The notes: a model not told the origin generated them from the letters alone. Shown: positions 48,091-59,098, counted from the first letter of the stretch. The stretch is DNA of 64,000 nt from Stenotrophomonas sp. SY1 (GCF_021202945.1 NZ_JAJOYR010000002.1:608112-672111), one strand, 5' to 3'. Made by a program: numbers and translations.

Positions 48091-48092
48091 CC

Positions 48093-48716
48093 TCAAAAAG
48101 GGCTTTCCGAAACAAACCCAACAACCTCCCCACTCACCGGATGCACAAACTGCAACCGGCACGCATGCAGCTGCACCCGCGCCGCCGGCTCCGCTCCGTA
48201 CAGCACGTCGCCGATGATCGGATGCCCCAGACTCGCCATATGCAGCCGCAGCTGATGGCTGCGCCCGGTCACCGGCTCCAGCTCGACCCGCGTGCGTTGC
48301 GCTTCCACATCCCGCGCCAGCACCCGCCACCGCGTCAACGCCGGTTTGCCACGCTCGAAATCCACCATCTGCCTGGGTCGGTTCGGCCAGTCGCAGATCA
48401 ACGGCAACGCGACTTCACCGGCATCACCTTCGATCAGCCCCTGCACCACGGCCTCGTAGCGTTTGCTGACCAGACGCTTCTCGAACTGGCTCGACAACGC
48501 CGCCTGCATTTCCTTGCCACGCGCATACAACATCAGCCCCGAAGTCACCTGGTCCAAGCGGTGCACCGTCAACGCATCCGGATACTGCGCCTGCAAGCGC
48601 GACACCAGGCAATCCTGGTTCTCCGGCAGGCGCCCGGGCACGGACAACAGGCCGGTCGGCTTCTCGGCCACCAGCAGCGCGTCGTCGATGTAATGCAGCG
48701 TGATTTCGTTGTTCAT
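48093..48716 (-). CDS. rluA: RluA-family pseudouridine synthase
   Basis: The protein of 207 residues lacks an S4 domain and matches E. coli RluA in size; RluA makes pseudouridine in 23S rRNA position 746 and in some tRNAs. The motifs are EKPTGLLSVPG, the catalytic Asp in VHRLDQVTSGLMLYAR and the RluA-type RSHQLRLHMASLGHPIIGD. ATG 48716 follows a SMAG repeat; the upstream frame has no support. A near relative with another target is possible. Confidence 0.87.
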   Translation of the reverse strand: MNNEITLHYIDDALLVAEKPTGLLSVPGRLPENQDCLVSRLQAQYPDALTVHRLDQVTSGLMLYARGKEMQAALSSQFEKRLVSKRYEAVVQGLIEGDAGEVALPLICDWPNRPRQMVDFERGKPALTRWRVLARDVEAQRTRVELEPVTGRSHQLRLHMASLGHPIIGDVLYGAEPAARVQLHACRLQFVHPVSGEVVGFVSESPF

Positions 48717-48738
48717 GCCATTCACAAAATTTGCAGCG

Positions 48739-48803
48739 GTAGTGCCGAGCTGGGCTCGACAGGGGCTCCATCGCTTATGCCACAACGGAGCATGGCTCCG
48801 CTC
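48739..48803. repeat. SMAG-type REP elements
   Basis: A unit beginning GTAGTGCCGAGCTGGGCTCG at 48739 is followed by a second palindrome ACGGAGCATGGCTCCGCTCC near 48785-48804. They lie between the mdh 3' end and rluA. Confidence 0.75.
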
Positions 48804-48827
48804 CACACATCATTCTTCCCCACAAAA

Positions 48828-48852
48828 AACGGGGAAGCCGAAGCTCCCCCGT
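48828..48852 (-). terminator. Terminator of mdh
   Basis: A stem AACGGGGAAGC / GCTCCCCCGTT with one mismatch lies 28 bases beyond the mdh stop. A run of A's on the plus strand gives a U-tract for the mdh transcript. Confidence 0.75.
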
Positions 48853-48879
48853 TCATTGCGTCACACTGAACCGCTGCGG

Positions 48880-49863
48880 TTACAGCAGGTCGGCAACGCC
48901 AGCGCGCTCTTCTTCCAGCTCACCCAGGGTGATGTCGATGTACTTCTTGGAGAAGTCGTCGATCGGCAGGTCCTTGATGATCGTGTACTGGCCGTTCTCG
49001 GTGGTCACCGGGAAGCCGAACACCACACCTTCCGGGATGCCGTAGGAGCCGTCGGACGGCACGCCCATCGTCACCCACTTGCCGTTGCTGCCCAGCACCC
49101 AGTCATGGACATGGTCGATGGCGGCGTTGGCAGCCGAGGCAGCCGAGGACAGGCCACGGGCAGCGATGATCGCCGCGCCGCGCTTGCCAACGGTCGGGAT
49201 GAAGTTGTTGGCGTTCCATTCCTGGTCGTTGATCAGCTCGGCCACCGAAGCGCCGCCGGTGGTGGCGAAGCGGTAGTCCGGGTACATGGTCGGGCTGTGG
49301 TTGCCCCACACGGTGAACTTCTCGAAGCTGTCCACGGTCTTGCCGGTCTTGGCAGCCAGCTGGCTCAGGGCACGGTTGTGGTCCAGGCGCAGCATGGCGG
49401 TGAAGTTCTTCGGGTTCAGGTCCGGAGCCGACTTCATGGCGATGTAGGCATTGGTGTTGGCCGGGTTGCCGACCACCAGCACCTTCACGTCACGCTTGGC
49501 GACGGCGTTCAGGGCCTTGCCCTGCACGGTGAAGATCTTGGCGTTTTCCAGCAGCAGGTCCTTGCGCTCCATGCCCGGGCCGCGCGGACGCGCGCCGACC
49601 AGCAGGGCCACGTCGACGTCCTTGAAGGCCACCAGCGGATCAGCGGTGGTCACCACGCCGGCCAGCAGCGGGAAGGCGCAGTCTTCCAGTTCCATGACCA
49701 CGCCCTGCAGGGCGGCCTGGGCCTTTTCGTTGTCGATTTCGAGCAGCTGCAGGATGACCGGCTGGTCCTTGCCGAGCATTTCGCCGGAAGCGATGCGGAA
49801 CAGCAGGGCGTAACCGATATTGCCGGCAGCGCCGGTTACGGCAACACGTACGGGTGCTTTCAT
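48880..49863 (-). CDS. mdh: Malate dehydrogenase
   Basis: Mdh interconverts malate and oxaloacetate with NAD in the citric acid cycle. The protein of 327 residues is the long type (group near cytosolic MDH): Rossmann motif [34 protein letters not shown] (substrate Arg), [26 protein letters not shown] (catalytic Asp region) and the catalytic His in [16 protein letters not shown] 49863 has AGAGGAAA upstream. Monocistronic with a terminator. Confidence 0.97.
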   Translation of the reverse strand: MKAPVRVAVTGAAGNIGYALLFRIASGEMLGKDQPVILQLLEIDNEKAQAALQGVVMELEDCAFPLLAGVVTTADPLVAFKDVDVALLVGARPRGPGMERKDLLLENAKIFTVQGKALNAVAKRDVKVLVVGNPANTNAYIAMKSAPDLNPKNFTAMLRLDHNRALSQLAAKTGKTVDSFEKFTVWGNHSPTMYPDYRFATTGGASVAELINDQEWNANNFIPTVGKRGAAIIAARGLSSAASAANAAIDHVHDWVLGSNGKWVTMGVPSDGSYGIPEGVVFGFPVTTENGQYTIIKDLPIDDFSKKYIDITLGELEEERAGVADLL

Positions 49864-49956
49864 GGGGGTTTCCTCTGCTAAGAAGCGTGTCGTGGGGTTG
49901 TAGCCCTGCCACCGCGCGGGAGCGGCACCAGGGCCGGAATCAGATCGAAAACAGAA

Positions 49957-49979
49957 ACGGCCACCTGCAAGGTGGCCGT
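49957..49979 (-). terminator. Terminator of the cyclophilin gene
   Basis: A perfect 10-base stem ACGGCCACCT / AGGTGGCCGT with loop GCA lies 10 bases beyond the cyclophilin stop, followed on the minus strand by TTTCTGTTTTC. Confidence 0.82.
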
Positions 49980-49989
49980 CGGGGGCAGA

Positions 49990-50484
49990 TCAGGCGGCGA
50001 GGATCTTGTTCCACTCCGCCACGCGGTCGGCCTTGGCGGCCAGCACGGCATCGACGTCGCCTTCGATGGTGATCTTGTTGATGGCGTCGCCCTGCTTGAC
50101 CGCATCCACCACGTCCAGGCCCTCGGTCACCTTGCCAAACACGGTGTGCTTGCCGTCGAGCCAATCGGTCTTGATGTGGGTGATGAAGAACTGGCTGCCG
50201 TTGGTGTTCGGGCCGGCATTGGCCATGGACAGCACGCCGCGATCATGGCGCACGCCGTTGTTGGTCTCGTCCTCGAAACGGTAGCCCGGGCCGCCGCGGC
50301 CGGAACCTTCCGGGCAGCCGCCCTGGATCATGAAGTCGGCAATCACGCGGTGGAACGCCAGGCCGTCATAGAAGCCATGCTTGGCCAGGTTGACGAAGTT
50401 GGCCACGGTCAGCGGCGCCTTGTCGGCAAACAGCTCAACCTTGATCAGGCCGCGGGAGGTGTCGAAATTAGCGGTCAGGGACAT
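49990..50484 (-). CDS. ppiB: Peptidyl-prolyl cis-trans isomerase (cyclophilin, PpiB-like)
   Basis: The cytosolic cyclophilin of 164 residues has no signal peptide. It shows [20 protein letters not shown] (catalytic Arg of FHR), [17 protein letters not shown] and the active site core [11 protein letters not shown] and [12 protein letters not shown]. It speeds proline isomerisation during folding. ATG 50484 begins the cyclophilin domain directly; the long upstream frame to 51153 is only the reverse of typA. It is divergent from typA. Confidence 0.95.
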   Translation of the reverse strand: MSLTANFDTSRGLIKVELFADKAPLTVANFVNLAKHGFYDGLAFHRVIADFMIQGGCPEGSGRGGPGYRFEDETNNGVRHDRGVLSMANAGPNTNGSQFFITHIKTDWLDGKHTVFGKVTEGLDVVDAVKQGDAINKITIEGDVDAVLAAKADRVAEWNKILAA

Positions 50485-50578
50485 GGGAATCCTTGTGAAA
50501 GAAGACGGCTTTCGCCAGCCCCATAGGATACACCCGGCCCCCGTCCGGTCGAATCCCCAGGCCCTTCCGACCCCAGCT

Positions 50579-50640
50579 GAATGCCCCATTGGGGGCATGA
50601 ACGGGAACTTTTCCCGTTGGCCACACATATCCGTATAATG
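50579..50640 (+). promoter_or_regulatory. typA promoter with two upstream hairpins
   Basis: A perfect TATAAT lies at 50634-50639, with a weak -35 (TTCCCG, 50611-50616) at 17-base spacing. Two small inverted repeats precede it: ATGCCCC / GGGGCAT (50581-50598) and AACGGGA / TCCCGTT (50600-50618). The second overlaps the -35 region, so it could be a regulator site. Confidence 0.6.
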
Positions 50641-50686
50641 TTGGACTTCTTTTCCCCATTCACGGCGCCGGCTGGCCGTCTTTCGC

Positions 50687-52516
50687 ATGTCCATCGAAAA
50701 TCTTCGCAACATCGCCATCGTCGCCCACGTTGACCATGGCAAGACCACCCTAGTCGACCAGCTGCTGAAGCAGTCCGGGACCCTGTCCGAGCGTACGGTG
50801 CTTGCCGAGCGCGTGATGGACAGCAATGACCAGGAAAAGGAACGCGGCATCACCATTCTGGCCAAGAACACGGCCATCAAGTGGAATGGCAACCGCATCA
50901 ACATCGTCGACACCCCCGGACACGCCGACTTCGGCGGCGAAGTGGAGCGCGTGCTGTCGATGGTGGACTCGGTGCTGATCCTGGTTGACGCCATGGACGG
51001 CCCGATGCCGCAGACCCGCTTCGTCACCCAGAAGGCCTTCGCGATGGGCTTCAAGCCGATCGTCGTGGTCAACAAGGTCGACCGCCCGGGCGCACGTCCG
51101 GAATGGGTCATCGACCAGGTGTTCGACCTGTTCGACAAGCTCGGCGCCACCAATGAGCAGTTGGACTTCCCGATCGTCTACGCCTCGGGCCTGAATGGCT
51201 ACGCCGGCCTGGAAGACACCGTGCGCGACGGCGACATGACCCCGCTGTACGAAGCGATCATGAAGTACGTGCCGGTGCCGGAAGTCGAGGCCGACGGCCC
51301 GTTCCAGATGCGCATCAGCCAGCTGGACTACAACAACTTCGTCGGCGTGATCGGCATTGGCCGCATCCAGCGCGGCAAGGTCAAGAAGAACCAGCCGGTG
51401 GTCGTGATCGACCGTGAAGGCAAGAAGCGCCAGGGCAAGGTCCTGCAGGTGCTCGGCTTCATGGGCCTGGAGCGCATCGAGGTCGAGGAAGCCCAGGCGG
51501 GCGACATCATCGCCATCTCCGGCATCCAGGAACTGACCATCTCCGACACCGTCTGCGCCCTGGAAGCCCCGGAAGCGCTGCCGGCCCTGACCGTCGACGA
51601 GCCGACCATCTCGATGACCTTCCAGGTCAACAACTCGCCGTTCGCCGGCAACAAGGACCTGTCCGGCGGCAAGTTCCTGACCAGCCGCCAGCTCAAGGAG
51701 CGTCTGGAGCGCGAGACCGTGCACAACGTTGCACTGAAGGTCGAGCAGCTCGAAGACGCCGACAAGTTCCTGGTCTCCGGCCGTGGCGAGCTGCACCTGT
51801 CGGTGCTGATCGAAACCATGCGTCGTGAAGGCTACGAACTGGCCGTGTCGCGCCCGGAAGTGATCATCAAGGAAATCGATGGCCAGCTGATGGAGCCGAT
51901 CGAGCAGCTGGTGGTCGACGTCGAAGAGCAGCACCAGGGCGGCGTGATGGAAAAGCTCGGCACCCGCAAGGCGCTGCTGGAGAACATGGAATCGGACGGC
52001 AAGGGCCGCGTGCGCCTTGACTTCAAGATCCCGGCGCGTGGCCTGATCGGCTTCCAGAACGAGTTCAAGACCCTGACCCAGGGTTCGGGCCTGCTGTTCC
52101 ACGTATTCGACCATTACGGCCCGAAGGAACAGGGCGCCATCGCCAAGCGCCTGAACGGCGTGATGATCGCCAACGCCCCGGGCGCCACCCCGGCGTACTC
52201 GCTGGGCCCGCTGCAGGAACGCGGCAAGCTGTTCGCTGCTGAAGGCGACAACGTGTACGAAGGTCAGCTGATCGGTATCCACTCCAAGGACAACGACCTG
52301 ACCGTCAACGCGATCAAGACCAAGCCGCTGACCAACATGCGCGCTTCGGGCAAGGACGATGCGATCCAGCTGACCCCGGCCATCAAGTTCTCGCTGGAAC
52401 AGGCACTGGACTTCATCGATGACGACGAGCTGGTCGAAATCACCCCGAAGGAAATTCGCCTGCGCAAGAAGTTCCTGACCGAAAGCGACCGCAAGAAGGC
52501 TTCGCGCGGCGGCTGA
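50687..52516 (+). CDS. typA: Translational GTPase TypA/BipA
   Basis: TypA/BipA is a ribosome-binding GTPase that supports 50S assembly at low temperature and under stress. The 609-residue protein has G1 [11 protein letters not shown]2 RGITI, G3 [15 protein letters not shown] and G4 [10 protein letters not shown], then EF-G-like domains II, III and V and the BipA-specific C-terminal domain ([20 protein letters not shown]). A perfect TATAAT lies 48 bases upstream of the start. A DUF2127 gene follows after four bases. Confidence 0.98.
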   Translation: MSIENLRNIAIVAHVDHGKTTLVDQLLKQSGTLSERTVLAERVMDSNDQEKERGITILAKNTAIKWNGNRINIVDTPGHADFGGEVERVLSMVDSVLILVDAMDGPMPQTRFVTQKAFAMGFKPIVVVNKVDRPGARPEWVIDQVFDLFDKLGATNEQLDFPIVYASGLNGYAGLEDTVRDGDMTPLYEAIMKYVPVPEVEADGPFQMRISQLDYNNFVGVIGIGRIQRGKVKKNQPVVVIDREGKKRQGKVLQVLGFMGLERIEVEEAQAGDIIAISGIQELTISDTVCALEAPEALPALTVDEPTISMTFQVNNSPFAGNKDLSGGKFLTSRQLKERLERETVHNVALKVEQLEDADKFLVSGRGELHLSVLIETMRREGYELAVSRPEVIIKEIDGQLMEPIEQLVVDVEEQHQGGVMEKLGTRKALLENMESDGKGRVRLDFKIPARGLIGFQNEFKTLTQGSGLLFHVFDHYGPKEQGAIAKRLNGVMIANAPGATPAYSLGPLQERGKLFAAEGDNVYEGQLIGIHSKDNDLTVNAIKTKPLTNMRASGKDDAIQLTPAIKFSLEQALDFIDDDELVEITPKEIRLRKKFLTESDRKKASRGG

Positions 52517-52520
52517 TCCA

Positions 52521-52994
52521 TTGGCCGGCAACACGCCCTACAACCCGGATCCGCACGCGCATCCGGGTCTGGCAGCCATCGCGCTGCTGGAAGCGGCAAA
52601 GGCCATCCTGGCCTTTGCTGCCGCGGCCGGCCTGGAGATCTCCGGGCCCGGTCCGCTACGCAACATCATCAATGCGCTGATCCTGCGCATCGGCGGCGAC
52701 CCCGAGCACGGCTCGTTCTCCTCGCTGCTCGGCCTGATCACTCCCGACACCGTCCACCTTGGCGCCGCCATTCTGGTCGCCTACGGCCTGCTGCGCATGC
52801 TTGAAGCCTGGGGCCTGTGGCGCGCGAAGGTCTGGGCCTCCTGGCTGGGCTGCATCTCCGCCGCGCTGTACCTGCCGCTGGACATCTACGCCATCATCAA
52901 GCACCCCGGCTGGGCCTCCTGGCTGCTGCTGGCAGTGAATGTCCTGGTCGTATGGGTACTGGCGCGCGACATCGGCAAGCGCCGCAAACACTGA
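52521..52994 (+). CDS. DUF2127 membrane protein
   Basis: The protein of 157 residues has four predicted membrane segments: LAAIALLEAAKAILAFAAAA, TVHLGAAILVAYGLLRMLEA, VWASWLGCISAALYLPLDIY and SWLLLAVNVLVVWVLA. The pattern YAIIKHPGWASW is typical of DUF2127. It starts at TTG 52521, four bases after the typA stop, so translation is probably coupled. No function is known. Confidence 0.78.
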   Translation: MAGNTPYNPDPHAHPGLAAIALLEAAKAILAFAAAAGLEISGPGPLRNIINALILRIGGDPEHGSFSSLLGLITPDTVHLGAAILVAYGLLRMLEAWGLWRAKVWASWLGCISAALYLPLDIYAIIKHPGWASWLLLAVNVLVVWVLARDIGKRRKH

Positions 52995-53000
52995 GCACCG

Positions 53001-53061
53001 GTACTGCCGGGCCATGCTCGGCATCGCGGGCCATCTCGATAAAGCCCCAGCTCCGCTCTAC
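53001..53061. repeat. SMAG-type REP elements, left flank of RAYT remnant
   Basis: A palindrome GGTACTGCCGGGCCATGCTC with GGCA lies at 53001-53024, followed by a diverged half-unit AGCTCCGCTCTAC at 53049-53061. Together with the units at 53579-53635 they bracket the transposase remnant, the usual arrangement of a RAYT with its REPs. Confidence 0.7.
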
Positions 53062-53506
53062 AGCCCCCAGCGGCACCACAAGTACGGGTACTCCGCCGGC
53101 ACCTCGCACAACCCTGCCCTAACCGGGATGTAGATCAGAGACCCGGCAACCTTCTGCAGCGACTCATCCCGCCGCAGCGCATGATCGTGATAGCCCGCCT
53201 GCCAGATCCCACCAGCGCGAGTAAGGTATTGGCCAACAGTGCGCCCCGAGCGCGACTTGAGGCGCTGCAAGCACGTCTTCAGCGAACCACCGCGCAACTG
53301 CATCAATCAATGCAGATGATCGGGCAGCAACACCCACGCATACGGCCGGTTCAGGCCTGCGGACCCGCAGTCACGCAATGCCTCAATCACCAGTTCCGCA
53401 TTGCGCGGATCGACGAATAACGGCGCACGCCCAGCCGTCACCGTGGTAATCGAACAAACCCATTGACGACGTAGACACGTCCGCGCAGAAGTCTAGGGCT
53501 GGCCAT
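53058..53506 (-). pseudogene. REP-associated tyrosine transposase (RAYT), disrupted
   Basis: The minus-strand frame from ATG 53506 (MASPRLLRGR) must shift by one base to continue as RRQWVCSITTVTAGRAPLFV and then WVLLPDHLH, the HUH motif of Y1/RAYT transposases. The next codon is TGA (53309-53307) where Trp is normal. After it the protein continues in the same frame as LMQLRGGSLKTCLQRLKSRS, GGIWQAGYHDHALRRDE (the Q-Y-D-H catalytic Tyr region) and AGLCEVPAEYPYLWCRW. So it carries a frameshift plus a nonsense codon and is inactive. RAYTs mobilise REP elements, and SMAG units flank both sides. Confidence 0.82.
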
Positions 53507-53578
53507 CGGGCCAAGATGCCGACGGCCATTGCCGCTAATCCTAAACCACCAGCCAGCAGACGAATCAGGCAAGCCCCC

Positions 53579-53631
53579 GGTATTGCCGAACCATGCTCGG
53601 CAATACCCCAGCGGAGCATGGCGGCTCCGCT

Positions 53632-53635
<4 letters not shown>
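53579..53635. repeat. SMAG-type REP elements, right flank of RAYT remnant
   Basis: A palindrome GGTATTGCCGAACCATGCTC with GGCAATACC lies at 53579-53606. It is followed by AGCGGAGCATGGCGGCTCCG ending CTCTAC at 53635, which carries a CGG insertion in the loop compared with other copies. Confidence 0.75.
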
Positions 53636-55005
<1,370 letters not shown>

Positions 55006-55034
55006 TGGAAATACCGTTTCAGTACGAGAAAAAA

Positions 55035-55550
55035 TCAGATCCGGCGGGATTTGCGCGCACGCAGGCCGGCATACAAACCACCCAGGCCCAGCACCACGAA
55101 CCACACCAGGCTCCACATCGGCATGCTCAAGCCCAGGAAGGTCCAGTCAATGTTGCCGCAGTCACCGGTACCGGTCAGCACCGTGCGGAACACTTCGAAC
55201 GGGCCCATCGTCTCACTCAGGAAACTGAGCGGCGGGCCACAGCTGCTACCCAGGTCCTTCGGCAGCAACTGCACGTAGACATGGCGCCCGGCAATGCCCG
55301 CCCCCACCGCAGCGGCAAGGAACGCCAGCACCCCGTAACCGGCGCGACCGCCGCGTCGTGTCGGACCGTGCAGTGCGCCCAGCAGGAACACCACGCCCAG
55401 CGCGGCGAACGCGATCCGCTGGTAGATGCACAGCGGGCACGGCTCCAGCCCCATCTGCAACTGGGTGAAGATGGCAAATGCCAACAAACCCGCACATGCC
55501 AGGAAACCCAGCAGGAACTGCGTGCGGAAACTCCAACGCAAAGGATTCAT
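55035..55550 (-). CDS. dsbB: Disulfide bond formation protein DsbB
   Basis: DsbB reoxidises DsbA and passes electrons to quinone. The 171-residue inner-membrane protein has four membrane segments and two Cys pairs: PCPLCIYQR (CXXC in the first loop) and the second pair in SSCGPPLSFL ... GTGDCGNIDW. The Arg after the CXXC helix (QR) is the quinone-contact position. ATG 55550 (MNPLRWSFR) is preferred to 55571 because the first membrane segment follows directly. With dipZ it gives the window both oxidising and reducing periplasmic thiol pathways. Confidence 0.94.
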   Translation of the reverse strand: MNPLRWSFRTQFLLGFLACAGLLAFAIFTQLQMGLEPCPLCIYQRIAFAALGVVFLLGALHGPTRRGGRAGYGVLAFLAAAVGAGIAGRHVYVQLLPKDLGSSCGPPLSFLSETMGPFEVFRTVLTGTGDCGNIDWTFLGLSMPMWSLVWFVVLGLGGLYAGLRARKSRRI

Positions 55551-55640
55551 CGCGCTATTCCGGTTCAACAAGGCCGCAAGGGTAGCAGGCTGATCGACTG
55601 CTGGCAGCAGTGCCGGCCATTGCCTGATTGCATATGCAAA

Positions 55641-55662
55641 AAGCCCGGCCAGGGCCGGGCTT
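55641..55662 (-). terminator. Terminator of rplQ and the alpha operon
   Basis: A perfect stem AAGCCCGGCC / GGCCGGGCTT lies 34 bases beyond the rplQ stop. The plus-strand A-run (GCAAAAAGC) gives the U-tract on the minus strand. Confidence 0.87.
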
Positions 55663-55695
55663 CTGCTTCATCCGTCGAAGGATGGAAGTGCGCGA

Positions 55696-56082
55696 TTACT
55701 CGGCGACTTCTTCGGCAACAGCGGCCGGACGGTCAACCAGCTCGACGTAGGCCATCGGTGCGTTGTCGCCGGCGCGGAAACCGCACTTCAGCAGACGCAG
55801 GTAGCCGCCCGGACGAGCCGCGTAGCGCGGGCCCAGGATGGTGAACAGGTTGCCGACGGCTTCCTTGTCACGCAGGCGGGCGAACGCCAGACGACGGTTG
55901 GCGACGGAGTCGACCTTGGCCAGGGTGATCAGCGGCTCGGCAACGCGGCGCAGTTCCTTGGCCTTCGGCAGGGTGGTCTTGATCAGCTCGTGCTTGAACA
56001 GCGAGGCGGCCATGTTCTTGAACATCGCTTCGCGGTGGGCGCTGGTACGGCTGAACTTACGGCCAGATTTCTGGTGGCGCAT
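55696..56082 (-). CDS. rplQ: 50S ribosomal protein bL17
   Basis: The 128-residue protein starts [20 protein letters not shown], the bL17 signature, with [20 protein letters not shown]. It is the last gene of the alpha operon. An unusual 194-base gap with a strong hairpin separates it from rpoA. Confidence 0.97.
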   Translation of the reverse strand: MRHQKSGRKFSRTSAHREAMFKNMAASLFKHELIKTTLPKAKELRRVAEPLITLAKVDSVANRRLAFARLRDKEAVGNLFTILGPRYAARPGGYLRLLKCGFRAGDNAPMAYVELVDRPAAVAEEVAE

Positions 56083-56232
56083 GGGTCTATTCCTTGGTTA
56101 ATGATGGGACGTTGGACTTCGTTGTCGCCTTCCTGGCGCTGTTGCACGGACTGCGGATGGTCCTTGGCCGCCCCTCCTGGACAGCCTGCGAAGCGGCCTT
56201 GTCAGCCGTCTGCGCGGGTACTGCAAACAATA

Positions 56233-56262
56233 TTCCCCCGCATGGTCACCCATGCGGGGGAA
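56233..56262 (-). terminator. Strong hairpin between rpoA and rplQ
   Basis: A perfect 13-base inverted repeat TTCCCCCGCATGG / CCATGCGGGGGAA with a four-base loop lies 14 bases beyond the rpoA stop. On the minus strand it is followed by TATTGTTTG, a weak U-tract. It may attenuate rplQ relative to rpoA or be a processing or stability element. Confidence 0.65.
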
Positions 56263-56276
56263 CAGGTCTTGCTTTA

Positions 56277-57275
56277 TCAGCCGAGCATGCCATGAGCGGC
56301 GACACCGGCCGGCGGCCAGTTCTCCAGCTTCATGCCGAGCGACAGGCCACGCTGGGCCAGCACTTCCTTGATCTCGGTGAGCGACTTCTTGCCCAGGTTC
56401 GGGGTCTTGAGCAGCTCCACTTCGGTCTTCTGGATCAGATCGCCGATGTAGTAGATGCTCTCCGCCTTCAGGCAGTTGGCCGAACGCACGGTCAGCTCCA
56501 GGTCGTCGATCGGGCGCAGCAGCACCGGATCCACGCCGTTGTTGGCCGGCTTGGCCGCACCGCGGTCGCGGTGGGTGAAATCACCGAACACCGACAGCTG
56601 ATCGCTGAGGATGTCGGCCGCAGTGCGGACAGCTTCCTCGGCATCGATCGTGCCGTTGGTTTCGATATCGATGACCAGCTTGTCCAGGTCGGTACGCTGC
56701 TCCACGCGGGCCGCTTCCACCGAGTAGGCGACGCGACGAACCGGCGAGAAGGAAGCGTCCAGAACCAGACGGCCGATGGCACGGGTTTCTTCGTCCGGAC
56801 GACGGCGCGAAGCCGCCGGCTGGTAGCCAAAACCGCGCTCGATCTTCAGACGCATGTTGATCGCTGCGTCCTTGGTCAGGTGGCAGATCACATGGTCGCC
56901 GTTGATCACTTCGACGTTGTGGTCAACCTTGATGTCGGCAGCGGTCACGATGCCCGGGCCCTGCTTGGACAGGGAGAGCGTGGCGCTGTCGCCGGAATGC
57001 ATGCGAATAGCCACGTCTTTCAGGTTGAGCAGGACTTCAAGCACGTCCTCCTGCAGCCCTTCAACCGTGGTGTACTCGTGCAGCACGCCGTCGATCTCGA
57101 CTTCGGTAATGGCGAAGCCCGGGATGGACGACAGCAGCACGCGACGCAGGGCGTTGCCCAACGTATGCCCGTAACCACGCTCCAGCGGTTCGATCACGAC
57201 CTTGGCGCGGGTCTCGGTAAGGCGTTCGATCTGCGGACCGCGAGGACGCAGAACCTGGTTTGCGGTAACCGTCAT
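56277..57275 (-). CDS. rpoA: RNA polymerase alpha subunit
   Basis: The 332-residue protein has an N-terminal assembly domain ([40 protein letters not shown]) and the C-terminal DNA- and activator-binding domain ([40 protein letters not shown]). ATG 57275 ([11 protein letters not shown]) is chosen; a longer frame to 57323 has no homology. It follows rpsD in the usual order. Confidence 0.98.
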   Translation of the reverse strand: MTVTANQVLRPRGPQIERLTETRAKVVIEPLERGYGHTLGNALRRVLLSSIPGFAITEVEIDGVLHEYTTVEGLQEDVLEVLLNLKDVAIRMHSGDSATLSLSKQGPGIVTAADIKVDHNVEVINGDHVICHLTKDAAINMRLKIERGFGYQPAASRRRPDEETRAIGRLVLDASFSPVRRVAYSVEAARVEQRTDLDKLVIDIETNGTIDAEEAVRTAADILSDQLSVFGDFTHRDRGAAKPANNGVDPVLLRPIDDLELTVRSANCLKAESIYYIGDLIQKTEVELLKTPNLGKKSLTEIKEVLAQRGLSLGMKLENWPPAGVAAHGMLG

Positions 57276-57329
57276 GTTGCGGGTTCTCCTGCGAACCTCC
57301 GGTGCAACCCGGAGGTTCTCCATTGTGAA

Positions 57330-57959
57330 TTACTTCGAATACAACTCGACGATCAGCGCTTCGTTGATATCCGCAGGCAGGTCGGCACGATCCGGCACAG
57401 CCTTGAAGACGCCGCTGAACTTCTTCGAATCGACTTCGACCCACGACGGGCTGAGGTCGTGCTGCTCGGCAACGACCAGGGCTTCCTGGACGCGCAGCTG
57501 CTTGGCAGCCTTTTCGGACAGGGCGATCGCGTCGCCAGCCTTGACCTGGTACGAAGCCAGGTTCACCGACTTGCCGTTGACCGTGACGCCGCGGTGCGAG
57601 ACCAGCTGACGAGCAGCCGGACGGGTCACAGCGAAGCCCATGCGGTAGACGACGTTGTCCAGACGGGTTTCCAACAACTGCAGCAGGTTCTCGCCGGTGT
57701 TGCCCTTCTTGGTCGAGGCCTTCTTGTAGTAGTTGCGGAACTGACGCTCCAGCAGACCGTAGATACGCTTGACCTTCTGCTTTTCACGCAGCTGGGTGGC
57801 GTAGTCGGACAGCTTGCCCTTGCGGGCGGTCGCGCCGTGCTGGCCGGGCTTCTGCTCCAGCTTGCACTTGGAGTCCAACGCGCGGGCCGGGCTCTTCAGG
57901 GAGAGGTCGGCGCCTTCGCGGCGGGCGAGCTTACAGGTAGGACCGATATAACGAGCCAT
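57330..57959 (-). CDS. rpsD: 30S ribosomal protein uS4
   Basis: The protein of 209 residues starts [19 protein letters not shown] and has an S4 domain ([20 protein letters not shown]). In E. coli S4 represses its own alpha operon by binding the rpsM leader. It lies 14 bases after rpsK. Confidence 0.98.
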   Translation of the reverse strand: MARYIGPTCKLARREGADLSLKSPARALDSKCKLEQKPGQHGATARKGKLSDYATQLREKQKVKRIYGLLERQFRNYYKKASTKKGNTGENLLQLLETRLDNVVYRMGFAVTRPAARQLVSHRGVTVNGKSVNLASYQVKAGDAIALSEKAAKQLRVQEALVVAEQHDLSPSWVEVDSKKFSGVFKAVPDRADLPADINEALIVELYSK

Positions 57960-57973
57960 TTCTTATCGCTCCT

Positions 57974-58366
57974 TTAGACGCGACGCTTCTTCGGCGGACG
58001 GCACCCGTTGTGCGGGATTGGCGTCACGTCGATGATGTTGGTGATCTTGTAGCCGACGTTGTTCAACGAACGCACGGCCGACTCACGGCCCGGACCCGGA
58101 CCCTTGATGCGGACTTCCAGCGACTTCAGGCCGTAATCCAGCGCAGCCTTGCCAGCCTTTTCGGCGGCAACCTGAGCGGCGAACGGAGTCGACTTACGCG
58201 AGCCACGGAAACCGGCGCCACCGGAGGTCGCCCAGGACAATGCATTGCCCTGACGGTCGGTGATGGTCACGATGGTGTTGTTGAACGAAGCGTGGACGTG
58301 GGCAACGCCGTCGGTGACGACGCGCTTGATCTTCTTCTTGGTCTTAGCAGCAGCGGGCTTAGCCAT
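57974..58366 (-). CDS. rpsK: 30S ribosomal protein uS11
   Basis: The protein of 130 residues has the uS11 core [40 protein letters not shown] and the C-terminus [11 protein letters not shown]. Short spacers on both sides (12 and 14 bases) show it is inside the alpha operon. Confidence 0.98.
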   Translation of the reverse strand: MAKPAAAKTKKKIKRVVTDGVAHVHASFNNTIVTITDRQGNALSWATSGGAGFRGSRKSTPFAAQVAAEKAGKAALDYGLKSLEVRIKGPGPGRESAVRSLNNVGYKITNIIDVTPIPHNGCRPPKKRRV

Positions 58367-58378
58367 TTTCTAGGTCCC

Positions 58379-58735
58379 TTACTTCTTCAGAGCCTTGCGC
58401 GGACCCTTACGGGTGCGAGCATTGGTCTTGGTGCGCTGACCGCGCAGCGGCAGACCGCGGCGGTGACGCAGACCGCGGTAGCAGCCCAGGTCCATCAGAC
58501 GCTTGATGGCAATGCCGATTTCACGGCGCAGGTCGCCTTCGACAATGTACTTACCGACTTCCAGACGCAGTCGGTCGATTTCCGGCTCCGACAGGTCACG
58601 GATCTTGGTGGTCGAAGCAACGCCTGCGACTTCGCAGACCTTCTTCGAACGGGTACGGCCGATGCCGTAAATGCTTTGCAACCCGACCCAGACATGCTTC
58701 TGGGCTGGCAGGTTGACGCCTGCAATACGCGCCAT
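58379..58735 (-). CDS. rpsM: 30S ribosomal protein uS13
   Basis: The protein of 118 residues starts [20 protein letters not shown] and ends in the basic tail [18 protein letters not shown] 58735 is the standard start; the frame to 58873 has no homology. It opens the alpha operon. The usual rpmJ (bL36) between secY and rpsM is absent here; the gap is 349 bases instead. Confidence 0.97.
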   Translation of the reverse strand: MARIAGVNLPAQKHVWVGLQSIYGIGRTRSKKVCEVAGVASTTKIRDLSEPEIDRLRLEVGKYIVEGDLRREIGIAIKRLMDLGCYRGLRHRRGLPLRGQRTKTNARTRKGPRKALKK

Positions 58736-59084
58736 GACGCGGTTCTCCAGCTGAGTGATGGCCGAATGCGCACCAATGGGCGCGCCAATCCGGCAGGATG
58801 GATCAAAAAAGTGAACTAGCGATACTAACAAGGTCTCGGTTTGCTTGGAAGCCCGTGGAACACAAGGTTCCATGAGCCCGGCGTGGGGAGTGTGCCCGCG
58901 CTCCGGCGCCGGATGTGCCTGGCAAGGGGAAGTTTCCCCGAGCCGCCCGCGCTACTCCCGCGCGGAACAACCACATCACACCCCCACCCGAAACCGCTGC
59001 AGGGGCCGCCCTTCTGTTTTGAAGGCCCTGCCCCGGGAACCGGGACAGCCTTCACGCAATGAAGCGGAAATTATAACCGGTGAA
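58736..59084 (-). other. Structured gap and presumed leader between secY and rpsM
   Basis: This 349-base gap carries no ORF of the bL36 type. It holds a promoter candidate at its secY end and several stem-loops: an imperfect GC stem near 59002-59034 (GGGGC ... GCCCC on an A/T loop), a dyad GGGGAAGTTTCCCC at 58926-58939 and a TGGAACACAAGGTTCCA stem at 58855-58871. The last lies about 120 bases before rpsM. By analogy to E. coli, where S4 binds the alpha-operon leader, it may be the autoregulatory leader; this is inference. Confidence 0.5.
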
Positions 59085-59098
59085 TCAGCCGCGTGCAA
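59070..59098 (-). promoter_or_regulatory. Candidate promoter of the alpha operon
   Basis: On the minus strand TTGCAC (59098-59093) and a perfect TATAAT (59075-59070) are separated by 17 bases. The -35 lies inside the last codons of secY. This would start rpsM-rpsK-rpsD-rpoA-rplQ separately from spc. Confidence 0.6.

Noticed and set aside
50750..52534. Minus-strand frame of 594 codons
   Set aside because: It is the reverse of typA; its composition (many His, Arg, Leu) is typical of an antisense frame in GC-rich DNA.
53383..53619. Separate 78-codon minus-strand gene
   Set aside because: It is a frame-shifted reading of the RAYT 5' part plus a SMAG repeat, better explained as a disrupted transposase.
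58736..59084. rpmJ (bL36) between secY and rpsM
   Set aside because: I looked for the short Cys/His-rich bL36 protein in this gap on the minus strand and found none. In this lineage it is probably elsewhere.
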